Shown piece by piece: positions 7,264 to 13,362 of a stretch of DNA of 13,362 nt. The position numbers and the translations under genes were made by a program. This stretch comes from a bacterium SM23_31 (GTDB lineage Bacteria > SM23-31): positions 1 through 13,362 of the forward strand of contig LJUD01000037.1 in the NCBI GenBank assembly GCA_001304035.1, in the 5' to 3' direction. The notes below the pieces were generated by a model. That model was not told the DNA's origin and ran no database searches. It was given only the letters and a program-made list of their open reading frames with translations. Numbering within the stretch: position 1 is the stretch's first letter; the number at the start of each line of letters is the position of its first letter.

Positions 7264-8001
7264 ATGCACACATACATTTTATCCGGAATATTATATTGCG
7301 GGAATTGCGGATCGAAAATGATCGGAGTGTGCGAGGGGAAAAAGGGAAACTGGACGGGATATAGATGCAAAAAAAAAGCAAGCAGCGGAATAAGCGCTTG
7401 CAATATGAGAAATGTTTCTGCTTCTAAAATTGAAGATGCAACTTTTAAAGATGTTATAAAATTATTTTTAGTACCACAGAATGTAAGAATTATATTTCAA
7501 AGAATAAAAGAGATATTAGACCGTTCAGAATCACAAATTCAAAAGGAATTTAACAAAATTGAATCTGAAATAAAGGAGATTGAAGAGTCTATTAAAAGAT
7601 ACACGGAAGGATTTGAAAAGGGGTTATTGGATGCAGTATATTTTTCAGAAAGAAATAACATCCAAATGAAGGAAAAAGAAAAATATGAAAGGAAGAAAAA
7701 TAATTTAAGTATAAAGATGGAAGAGATAAACGATGATATAATATATTTTTATCAATTCAAAAAATATTTGTATAATATAAAACTATCTGCGGAAAACAGA
7801 TTTCTCAATGATACCTTAGTAAAAAGAAACATTTTAAGAACGTTGATTCGAGGAGAAATTATCAAAAAGATAACGATTTTAACTCCCCGTTTGGCTAAAA
7901 TTAAATATGATATTGAAGATCAACTAACTGAAAAAATAATTAATTATAAATCCCGTGTCAAGTCAATTAATATTGGTATTTCCAATAAATATATAATTTA
8001 A
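7264..8001 (+). CDS. Truncated large serine recombinase (zinc-ribbon and coiled-coil part only)
   Basis: A 245-residue frame matching only the C-terminal region of large serine recombinases. It opens with the typical LSGILYCGNCGSKM followed by GYRCKKK and SACN, a recombinase zinc beta-ribbon (Cys12, Cys15, Cys35, Cys46). A long Glu/Lys-rich coiled coil follows (about 75-170), then the basic tail IRGEIIKKITIL typical of the C terminus. The N-terminal resolvase domain, with its catalytic serine, and the recombinase domain are missing. An in-frame TAA lies 13 bases upstream of the ATG and the ribosome site is poor, so this is probably a remnant of an integrated element. The frame has nonetheless stayed open to the normal end. 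It is noticeably AT-rich compared with the neighbouring fusion gene. It cannot catalyse recombination alone; a DNA-binding leftover role is possible but unsupported. Confidence 0.75.
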   Translation: MHTYILSGILYCGNCGSKMIGVCEGKKGNWTGYRCKKKASSGISACNMRNVSASKIEDATFKDVIKLFLVPQNVRIIFQRIKEILDRSESQIQKEFNKIESEIKEIEESIKRYTEGFEKGLLDAVYFSERNNIQMKEKEKYERKKNNLSIKMEEINDDIIYFYQFKKYLYNIKLSAENRFLNDTLVKRNILRTLIRGEIIKKITILTPRLAKIKYDIEDQLTEKIINYKSRVKSINIGISNKYII

Positions 8002-8068
8002 ACAGCACATCTTACCCTTTTTATTAATCCCAAGATCCCTGGTCAATTTGGTTTCCAAATAAACCGGA

Positions 8069-9553
8069 TTAAACGGCAATTTCAAAGTACTTCATAAAAT
8101 GTTCACCATAAATTGCCAGGGTTACAGCAAGGGGCAGCAGTTTAGGCCGGCGAACGAGCGTCCACATCATGAGTTTCCAGAAATGTTTCCTGATCCCCCG
8201 TTTAAATCCTAATTTACATGTTGACATTATTAGTGCACGAAGGTGCATGATAGAAATCCGCTCTTTGTTAAATTTTTGCTCAAATTTATAGTTGCGGAGA
8301 AAAGTTCTCACCCGATCATAATACGCTTCCGGCTTATAAATATCTCTGAGGAGTTTTTTATACCCGTCGATAAGCTCTTTAAAGTCCATTTTCGGCAGAA
8401 AATTCATAGAAAAATCAGTATTATTGCCGGTTCCCTCTTTAATTATGCGGTTTTCCCTTAACAAACGTTTATAAAGCCTCGTGTTGGGCAGGGCATTCAA
8501 CAGTCCTACCATAGAGGTAACTATTCCGCTTTCGTTAATAAATTGGCTTATGCGTGTAAAAATGTCTTTTTTATCGCTGTCGAATCCTACAATAAATCCT
8601 CCCTGAACTTGCAGTCCTGATGATTGAAGTTTTTTCACATTGTCGAGTAAGTTAATCCTTGTATTATGCAGCTTTCCACACTCGATCAGGCTCTTTTCGT
8701 CAGGCGTTTCAATGCCGACAAAGACCGAACTAAATCCGGCTTCCACCATTAGGTGAACAAGGGAATCATCATTGGCAAGATTGATCGATGCCTGCGTATT
8801 GAAACTGAAAGGATATTTTCTCTGCTTCATCCATTGGATTACTGCGGGTAACAATTCATGTTTAACTCTCTTTTTATTGCCGATAAAATTATCATCAACA
8901 AAAAACACACTCCCCCGCCATCCGCGCTGATAGAGAGCATTTAATTCCCGTAAGATATTATCAACAGGTTTTGCTCTCGGCACATGACCACAAAGTACGG
9001 TGATATCGCAGAATTCGCAATCATAGGGGCATCCCCGCGAGTACTGGATGGACATCGTGGCATAGTCTTTAAAATTAATCAAGTCCCATAACGGTACCGG
9101 TGTCGTAGTCATATCAGCCCACTGTGACGACCGGTATACGGATTCAGAGCATCCATATTTTAGGTCATGCAATAAATGTGGAAGAGTAGTTTCCGCTTCA
9201 TTCAAGACAAGGTGACTCACATCCGGAAACTGCCCTTGTTCGGCAGAAAAAAGAGGACCGCCGGCAACCACTTTGCGGTCAAACTTAAGACACCGGGCTA
9301 AAATGTTCTCAACGGATGACTTTTGTATCGCCATAGCGCTGATAAAAACATAATCTGCCCATAAAATATCATCATCCTTTAACAAGGAGACATTCATATC
9401 AATAAGCTTTAATTTCCATTCTTTTGGAAGCATAGCAGCAACAGTCAACAAACCCATCGGAGGATAAGACGCTTTTTTCCCGATAAAGCGGAGAGCATGA
9501 CTGAAACTCCAGAAAGTATCTGGGTATCGAGGGTACACTAACAAAACATTCAT
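8069..9553 (-). CDS. B12-binding-domain radical SAM protein with DUF4070-type C terminus
   Basis: A 494-residue protein. The N-terminal Rossmann-like cobalamin-binding domain (about 1-135) begins MNVLLVYPRYPDTFWSFSHA and includes YPPMGLLTVAAMLP and the strand FISAMAIQ. The radical SAM core has YSRGCPYDCEFCDI with Cys175, Cys179 and Cys182, which would hold the SAM-cleaving [4Fe-4S] cluster, then FFVDDNFIGN and SSVFVGIETPDE, conserved core elements of this group. The C-terminal KPEAYYDRVRTFL and following basic region fit DUF4070. Relatives methylate unactivated carbons (for example HpnP in hopanoids) or have unknown substrates; no substrate can be named here. The frame extends to a TTG at 9568, but ATG 9553 matches the normal N terminus and follows AAAGAGA. 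The gene stands alone, convergent with the recombinase fragment. An ATTTGG-TTT-CCAAAT hairpin (8046-8060) lies between the two stops. Confidence 0.93.
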   Translation of the reverse strand: MNVLLVYPRYPDTFWSFSHALRFIGKKASYPPMGLLTVAAMLPKEWKLKLIDMNVSLLKDDDILWADYVFISAMAIQKSSVENILARCLKFDRKVVAGGPLFSAEQGQFPDVSHLVLNEAETTLPHLLHDLKYGCSESVYRSSQWADMTTTPVPLWDLINFKDYATMSIQYSRGCPYDCEFCDITVLCGHVPRAKPVDNILRELNALYQRGWRGSVFFVDDNFIGNKKRVKHELLPAVIQWMKQRKYPFSFNTQASINLANDDSLVHLMVEAGFSSVFVGIETPDEKSLIECGKLHNTRINLLDNVKKLQSSGLQVQGGFIVGFDSDKKDIFTRISQFINESGIVTSMVGLLNALPNTRLYKRLLRENRIIKEGTGNNTDFSMNFLPKMDFKELIDGYKKLLRDIYKPEAYYDRVRTFLRNYKFEQKFNKERISIMHLRALIMSTCKLGFKRGIRKHFWKLMMWTLVRRPKLLPLAVTLAIYGEHFMKYFEIAV

Positions 9554-9616
9554 ATCTATCTCTTTCAAAATATGTTATACCGATGAAAAGCACAGCCCAG
9601 TGTATAAAGGTACAAT

Positions 9617-9638
9617 TGCGAATTTTTTCGGATTCGCA
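9617..9638. promoter_or_regulatory. Inverted repeat TGCGAAT-N8-ATTCGCA upstream of radical SAM gene
   Basis: Perfect seven-base arms around eight bases (TTTTTCGG), 64 bases upstream of the radical SAM start. It may be an operator or a hairpin in the leader. Read on the plus strand there is no T run after it, so a terminator is unlikely. Confidence 0.3.
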
Positions 9639-9714
9639 TGAATTCTAATAAATTGTCTAATATAATTAATTTATGATTCATTACAAAGCGAAAATAAGTA
9701 TTTTTGTGGAACTT

Positions 9715-9850
9715 GGTACAGAGATCGTACCCCCCCTTAGGGCGTTAACGGTACTGGGGAAGGGGGGCTGTCCCCATTAGGTATTGGGTTACAGCAGTAG
9801 ATCCTGAAGGGTGAGGCTAAGGGCGCAGCGCCCTTAGACTTACCCTGAAC
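9715..9850. repeat. GC-rich folded element, possible MITE/REP-like repeat or ncRNA
   Basis: Two strong foldings are visible. The first pairs CCCCCCTT (9730-9737) with AAGGGGGG (9759-9766), with ACAG and CTGT outside it; it competes with the small hairpin GGGG-CTGT-CCCC (9763-9774). The second pairs AGGGTGAG (9808-9815) with CTTACCCT (9839-9846), including one G-U pair, and, after one mismatch, CTAAGGGCGC (9817-9826) with GCGCCCTTAG (9828-9837): 18 pairs over 39 bases. GGTACA (9715-9720) and TGTACC (9877-9882) flank the region as short inverted ends. No transposase or open frame is inside. It could be a non-autonomous mobile repeat or a structured RNA; no known RNA family is recognised. Confidence 0.5.
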
Positions 9851-9968
9851 CAAATCAAAGAAAAAGGCACATTGTTTGTACCGTGATGTATTTTATAATA
9901 AACTTTCAAAGACGTGAAGCATCAAAAAAAATTCTCTTTTAGTTTTAAATTTTAAAAATAATATATAT

Positions 9969-10745
9969 TTAAAACTCACGAATATAATAACAAATTAAAG
10001 AAGTATTGGAGTTTCCTAAATTAATTATCGGGTATTTAATTCCCATTGCAATAACTGATTTAGGAATAAACTTTATTTTTTTCATTAAAACGGGTATAAT
10101 AAAAATCTTTGATTTATCTTTTATATCATCTTCAAATATACTACCAGCGATTTCTATCATAAAGATATTTGCTTTTATTTGTTGATTGAGTATAAATGCT
10201 GTATTCCATGTATAAATTAAATCTCCCTTATTTTGGTCAGAGGGAATATTAATCGCAAACTCTGTTTCAGCTTTTACATATTTAAATATCTTGCCAAAGA
10301 TAAAATATGGCTGTAAGTTTGTGAAATCTTTTGTAAATCCTTTACTTTTATCTCCTGTAGGTGGAGAAATAAAAAGCCCGAATGTAAAAATAAAGCCTCT
10401 GCTTTCATTTACATGTAATACTCTTTTAAAAATAAAGCCTAAATCATGGAATCCTTTATAGTTATTATTGGATTCGCCACTCATTACATATGGAACTACT
10501 ATACCTAAACCCCATCTATGATAGAAACGTTTTGCTACTACCATATTAATAGAAAGCCTGATTTTTTCATCACTCGCAAAAGAAAAAATCGGCTGAAGTT
10601 TAAAACCATTGCAGGCATGTATGCACTTGGTAGTACTTGTGCATGGATATCCAAAATCATCGCTTTTAATTACTTGTGCTGAAACAATTTTAGGAATTAG
10701 TTGCAAAAAAATAAATAGAAAAATCAAATGCTTATAATTGAACAT
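9969..10745 (-). CDS. Predicted outer-membrane beta-barrel (transporter-like, MetA-phenol-type)
   Basis: A 258-residue exported protein. The signal peptide is residues 1-23 with cleavage after VSA (Gln24 first). The mature part consists of alternating amphipathic strands rich in Phe, Ile and Tyr, and ends in Phe (YYIREF), the usual signal for outer-membrane assembly. Segments such as GLGIVVPYVMSG and GFHDLGFIFKRVL resemble the VPY...G-x-GD pattern of the COG4313/phenol MetA-type barrels often annotated as transporter; that family match is tentative. The mature N terminus has a cysteine-rich motif (Cys35, Cys41, His43, Cys45) that could bind a metal or form a disulfide. AAGGAGAA precedes the ATG by seven bases. 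It follows the His-rich small protein by 70 bases on the same strand, suggesting a shared transcript and a metal-related role. Its substrate is unknown. Base composition is very AT-rich. Confidence 0.65.
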   Translation of the reverse strand: MFNYKHLIFLFIFLQLIPKIVSAQVIKSDDFGYPCTSTTKCIHACNGFKLQPIFSFASDEKIRLSINMVVAKRFYHRWGLGIVVPYVMSGESNNNYKGFHDLGFIFKRVLHVNESRGFIFTFGLFISPPTGDKSKGFTKDFTNLQPYFIFGKIFKYVKAETEFAINIPSDQNKGDLIYTWNTAFILNQQIKANIFMIEIAGSIFEDDIKDKSKIFIIPVLMKKIKFIPKSVIAMGIKYPIINLGNSNTSLICYYIREF

Positions 10746-10815
10746 GATAATTTCTCCTTTAATAAAAAAGGTTTATATTTACAGTTTTATAAATAATTAA
10801 ATCATAAACAACAAT

Positions 10816-11073
10816 TTATTTTAGCGATTGGGATTCTATATTTACAGAAGTGTCAACAGTATTCAGCGTATAATGGTGGAGATGGTGGAATGGATCATGA
10901 TTGACCTTTTTACTTTCATGCGACTCTTTTCCATTATGTGCTTTATCGATAAAATCCTCTGCAGGAGAATTTATATTAAATTCGGTTGAATGTAAACAAA
11001 ATAGGTAAGAACTATCGATTAATATAAATACCGCCACAAGTATGGCTGTAATAATTTTACAGAGGTTGCGCAT
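10816..11073 (-). CDS. Small exported His-rich protein, possible metal binder
   Basis: An 85-residue protein with Arg2/Lys6 and a hydrophobic stretch (about 7-26, IITAILVAVFILIDSSYLF) acting as signal peptide or membrane anchor. The remainder is polar and holds seven histidines in residues 46-67: His46, 52, 59, then the cluster PFHHLHHY (63, 64, 66, 67). Such clusters commonly bind zinc, copper or nickel; short His-rich exported proteins often sit beside metal-efflux genes. Cys26 may be at the end of the anchor. No known family is recognised. The gene precedes the barrel gene on the same strand. TATAAT (11097-11092, minus) lies 18 bases upstream of the ATG with only a weak -35, so the leader would be very short. 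The protein is real rather than a chance frame on the basis of its signal-peptide-like start and codon structure, but this is not certain. Confidence 0.6.
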   Translation of the reverse strand: MRNLCKIITAILVAVFILIDSSYLFCLHSTEFNINSPAEDFIDKAHNGKESHESKKVNHDPFHHLHHYTLNTVDTSVNIESQSLK

Positions 11074-11457
11074 CGCTTTCTCTGATCATCTATTATAATT
11101 ATTGAGTAATAAAAGTAATATGTAATTCTACAAAAATCAAGCATTTTAATTCGATAAAGTTAGAAAATCCCACCGGATAATTAATATTATAAAAAATTGC
11201 ATGAGAAATCATATAAAAACATCGAGAAAACTCATAACATGGTTTGCAGTATATACAGATTAATGCAGCAATTATACAATAATCGCCGTATTTTTTTACT
11301 ACATAAAGCCAATATTCTGTTGTATTTTCAGAACATTATGCGTATATTTTTTTATTATTAGCTCCATTAAACATCTATATTCAATATCCTCGAATGTATT
11401 TCACAGCTAAATTTTAATATTCTTTACGCCTCTGCGGTAAAAAATAAGGAGACCACA
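11074..11457. other. 384-base AT-rich intergenic region, divergent promoters
   Basis: No gene is seen. The region is strongly AT-rich with stops in all frames. It must contain the promoters of the leftward His-rich gene and the rightward acyl-CoA dehydrogenase gene. A TATAAT box serves the former (11097-11092, minus); no clear pair was found for the latter. A weak inverted repeat TTCTG...CAGAA lies at 11315-11333. Confidence 0.5.
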
Positions 11458-12624
11458 ATGCGAGAACTACTGACCGACGAGAACCGGGATTACATTGAGC
11501 GTACCCGAGAAGTTGCTTTGAAAAGCGTTCAACCAATTGCAGCCGAGCTCGATAAAGACCAGACGTACCCGTGGGAGGCTGTAAAAGCGCTGCAGGATGC
11601 CGGTCTCATGGGTATATGGATACCGGAGGAATACGGCGGTAATGGAGACGGAGTTCTGAATTTATGTCTTGTTGTTGAGGAATTATCCCGCATCTGCGGC
11701 GGTGTAGGCGTTGCTTATGCGGTGAATGCACTCGGCTCATTTCCAATTTTAGTCGGCGGAACCGAGGAACAGAAACAGCGGTGGCTGCCCGACGTCGCAT
11801 CCGGTAAGCGGTTAATTGCCTTTGGTTTGTCGGAAAAAGACGCCGGAAGTGATGCGGGAAGCCTTCAAACACGCGCAGTGCGGGAAGGAAATACCTATAT
11901 TATCAACGGTGAGAAAAAATGGACTACAAACGCCGTTGCCGCCGATATTTACACCATATTCTGTGTAACAAACCCGGAACGCGGGAGCAGGGGCATCAGT
12001 TCGATTGTTGTAGAAAAAGACCTTGCCGGCTTCACGTTCAACAAGGTAGAAGACAAAATGGGCATCCGCTGTGTAACGGTTGCGGAACTGCATTTCGATA
12101 ACTGCATCGTTCCGGCTGATTACCTGCTTGGTGAACAGGAAGGGAAAGGCTTTGCACATGCCATGATGACCCTTGACCGGGCACGTCCGGGCGTCGCTGC
12201 ACAGGCGCTGGGTCTTGCTCAAGGAGCGTTCGACCTTACGGTGGATTTTGTCCGCAAGCACAATTACATGGACAAATCCCTCTCATCGGAACAGTCCATC
12301 CAGTTCGCCCTTGCGGATATGGCAACAAAAATAGAAGCGGCTCGCCAGATAGTGTACGCCTCCGCACGCGCTCTGGATGAAGGGCATAAAAATGTCGGTA
12401 AACTCTCCGCTATGGGAAAGGTATTTGCAACCGATACTGCAATGGAAGTAACATCGATGGCTGTGGATATTTTCGGAGAACCGGGGATTTTAAAAAACTA
12501 TCCGATCGAGAAATTCATGCGCGATGCGAAAATCACACAGATTTACGAAGGCACCAACCAGATTCAGCGGCTTGTTATCTCCCGAAGCATACTGAGAGAA
12601 GCCGCCGCTGCTGAGGAGAATTGA
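11458..12624 (+). CDS. Acyl-CoA dehydrogenase (short-chain/butyryl type)
   Basis: A 388-residue FAD enzyme that forms the alpha,beta double bond in acyl-CoA during beta-oxidation, or the reverse in butyrate-type pathways; electrons normally pass to ETF. The N-terminal helical domain is followed by IPEEYGGNGDG, the FAD/substrate motif AFGLSEKDAGSDAGS (121-135), INGEKKWTTNA, and the C-terminal signature YPIEKFMRDAKITQIYEGTNQIQR. Glu364 in IYEGTNQ is the expected catalytic base, as in short- and medium-chain members. Length is normal for the family. Where many members have FGGxGY, this protein has FGEPGIL; the meaning is unclear. AAGGAG seven bases upstream supports the ATG. Chain-length preference cannot be settled from sequence. 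No etfAB, thiolase or hydratase lies alongside; the next gene is an unrelated peptidase. A weak imperfect hairpin (12629-12667) follows. Confidence 0.95.
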   Translation: MRELLTDENRDYIERTREVALKSVQPIAAELDKDQTYPWEAVKALQDAGLMGIWIPEEYGGNGDGVLNLCLVVEELSRICGGVGVAYAVNALGSFPILVGGTEEQKQRWLPDVASGKRLIAFGLSEKDAGSDAGSLQTRAVREGNTYIINGEKKWTTNAVAADIYTIFCVTNPERGSRGISSIVVEKDLAGFTFNKVEDKMGIRCVTVAELHFDNCIVPADYLLGEQEGKGFAHAMMTLDRARPGVAAQALGLAQGAFDLTVDFVRKHNYMDKSLSSEQSIQFALADMATKIEAARQIVYASARALDEGHKNVGKLSAMGKVFATDTAMEVTSMAVDIFGEPGILKNYPIEKFMRDAKITQIYEGTNQIQRLVISRSILREAAAAEEN

Positions 12625-12628
12625 GGTC

Positions 12629-12667
12629 TCAGCTGTCGGCTTTTCGTCTGCGAGAACCGAAGCTTTG
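12629..12667 (+). terminator. Weak imperfect hairpin after acyl-CoA dehydrogenase
   Basis: AGCT-TCGG-TCG pairs with CGA-CCGA-AGCT around a TCTG loop, with small internal bulges. Only a short T-containing stretch follows, so intrinsic termination would be inefficient. Confidence 0.25.
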
Positions 12668-12756
12668 AAATATCAAATATCCAATTATATTAATAATAAA
12701 TTTGAGTGCATAGTAAAACCGAAAAACTCACTTTTAACTAATCAGGAGAGGTTTAT

Positions 12757-13362
12757 ATGAAAAAAATATCGATTTTAACGTTGTTATTATTCTTTGCCTT
12801 TACTCTGAATTCCGGGCAGAATCCACAGGAACTCAAGGTATTTATCGGAGTTGACATGGAGGGTATTTCAAGCGTAGTTACAAGCAGGGAATACAGCAGT
12901 TCAGGGGAGGATTATGAATATTTCAGAAGGATCATGACGCTTGAAACAAACGCCGCGATCGAGGGCGCAATTGCAGCAGGCGCAGCCGAGATAGTAGTAC
13001 GCGACGGGCACGGCTCGGCACGCAACATCCTTCCCGGCCTGCTTGATAGAAATGCAAAACTTCTGCGCGGCTGGGCTGACAGTCCGAAGAGCATGATGGA
13101 GGGCATCGATGAAACGTTTGATGCCGTGGTATTCGTCGGCTACCATGCCAAGGCAGGAACACCGGATGCAATAATTGCGCACACAATGAGCGGAAATGTG
13201 GTTGACGTTTCTATAAACGGCGTTTCTCTGCCTGAAGCGGGAATCAACGGATTGATAGCGGGACATTTTAATGTACCGGTTGTGTTTTTATCGGGCGATA
13301 AGGCTATTTGCGGACAGGCGAAAGGATTGTTCGGTGAGGTCGAGACTTATGCCGTTAAAGAA
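12757..13362 (+). CDS. Exported D-aminopeptidase, M55 (DppA) family, 3' part outside window
   Basis: The first 202 codons of a zinc metallopeptidase. Residues 1-20 are a signal peptide (KK, then ISILTLLLFFAFTL, NSG) followed by Gln21. The mature part carries every zinc-ligand motif of Bacillus DppA in order: GVDMEGISSV (Asp33, Glu35), RDGHGSARN (His85), GYHAKAGT (His130) and SLPEAGING (Glu160). DppA family enzymes cleave D-amino-acid-containing peptides, such as D-Ala dipeptides from peptidoglycan. An export signal places this one in the periplasm, consistent with cell-wall peptide scavenging; the substrate is inferred. AGGAGAGG (12744-12751) precedes the ATG by five bases. The frame is open to the window end. 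The gene follows the acyl-CoA dehydrogenase by 132 bases and may have its own promoter. Confidence 0.93.
   Translation, partial: MKKISILTLLLFFAFTLNSGQNPQELKVFIGVDMEGISSVVTSREYSSSGEDYEYFRRIMTLETNAAIEGAIAAGAAEIVVRDGHGSARNILPGLLDRNAKLLRGWADSPKSMMEGIDETFDAVVFVGYHAKAGTPDAIIAHTMSGNVVDVSINGVSLPEAGINGLIAGHFNVPVVFLSGDKAICGQAKGLFGEVETYAVKE

Larger units (their letters stand above)
9554..9968. other. 415-base intergenic region with a structured GC-rich core
   Basis: No coding frame is convincing. It holds an AT-rich left part with a 7-bp hairpin, a GC-rich folded core at about 9715-9850, and an AT-rich right part ending at the barrel gene's stop. The core contrasts sharply in composition with both flanks. 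The promoter of the leftward radical SAM gene must lie in the left part, but I could not pick boxes with confidence. Confidence 0.6.

Noticed and set aside
7082..7381. 99-codon minus-strand frame over 7054-7263 and the recombinase start
   Set aside because: Its first third mirrors the conserved zinc ribbon; the remaining part has no domain and no good start, so treated as chance. The 50-codon plus-strand frame there has no start codon.
8069..9553. Naming the radical SAM protein HpnP (hopanoid C-2 methylase)
   Set aside because: Architecture agrees, but many DUF4070 radical SAM proteins share it and no hopanoid genes are nearby.
10746..10815. Possible promoter or terminator between the His-rich gene and barrel gene
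   Set aside because: Only AT-rich sequence and the barrel gene's ribosome site are visible; no paired arms or clear boxes.
11812..12261. 149-codon minus-strand frame inside the acyl-CoA dehydrogenase gene
   Set aside because: Antisense to well-conserved FAD and substrate motifs; no ribosome site or family.
12901..13266. Several minus-strand frames over the M55 peptidase gene
   Set aside because: All mirror the zinc-ligand coding region, which is clearly the real gene.
1..13362. CRISPR arrays, tRNA or rRNA genes
   Set aside because: No regularly spaced repeats and no tRNA cloverleaf or rRNA-like stretches were seen on either strand by eye.

Overview
The window looks like a chromosomal segment of an anaerobic or facultative Gram-negative bacterium. 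Evidence for an outer membrane is a predicted beta-barrel with a C-terminal Phe and several signal-peptide proteins. The gene mix (six-bladed beta-propeller protein, NtrC-type two-component pair, B12 radical SAM protein, secreted M55 peptidase, NuoF-type flavoprotein) and low-to-moderate GC would fit the FCB group broadly (Ignavibacteria, Calditrichota or Marinimicrobiota-like). That placement is an inference from gene content and is weak.

Layout. 1-395 (-): start of an exported beta-propeller protein, cut by the window edge. 568-3260 (-): a two-gene operon of a soluble PAS histidine kinase and a sigma-54-activating response regulator. 3285-3515: divergent promoter region. 3516-3923 (+): Rrf2-family regulator. 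3997-7053 (+): the most striking gene, one 1018-residue chain joining a [2Fe-2S] thioredoxin-like domain, a complete NuoF-type NADH/FMN/[4Fe-4S] module and a complete GltD/NfnB-type NADPH/FAD module. 7054-7263: intergenic palindromes and an orphan ribosome-binding-site-like sequence. 7264-8001 (+): C-terminal remnant of a large serine recombinase. 8069-9553 (-): B12-binding radical SAM protein. 9554-9968: intergenic DNA holding a GC-rich, strongly structured element. 9969-11073 (-): a His-rich small exported protein and an outer-membrane barrel, in AT-rich DNA. 11458-12624 (+): acyl-CoA dehydrogenase. 12757-13362 (+): start of an exported D-aminopeptidase (M55, DppA family), cut by the window edge.

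How the genes relate. The Rrf2 regulator and the redox fusion lie in the same direction, and the octamer ATATTGTT occurs in both promoter regions. The simplest reading is an Fe-S/redox-sensing regulator controlling an NADH/NADP(H)/Fe-S electron-transfer enzyme, related to the NuoF-based bifurcating enzymes (HydABC, Stn and similar). The usual partner subunits are absent, and a recombinase fragment sits where a downstream partner would be expected. The sensor kinase and response regulator are divergent from this pair; no sigma-54 promoter was recognised by eye, so their target is unknown. The 9.6-11.4 kb part looks like an accessory insertion. The two right-hand genes look like ordinary metabolic genes.
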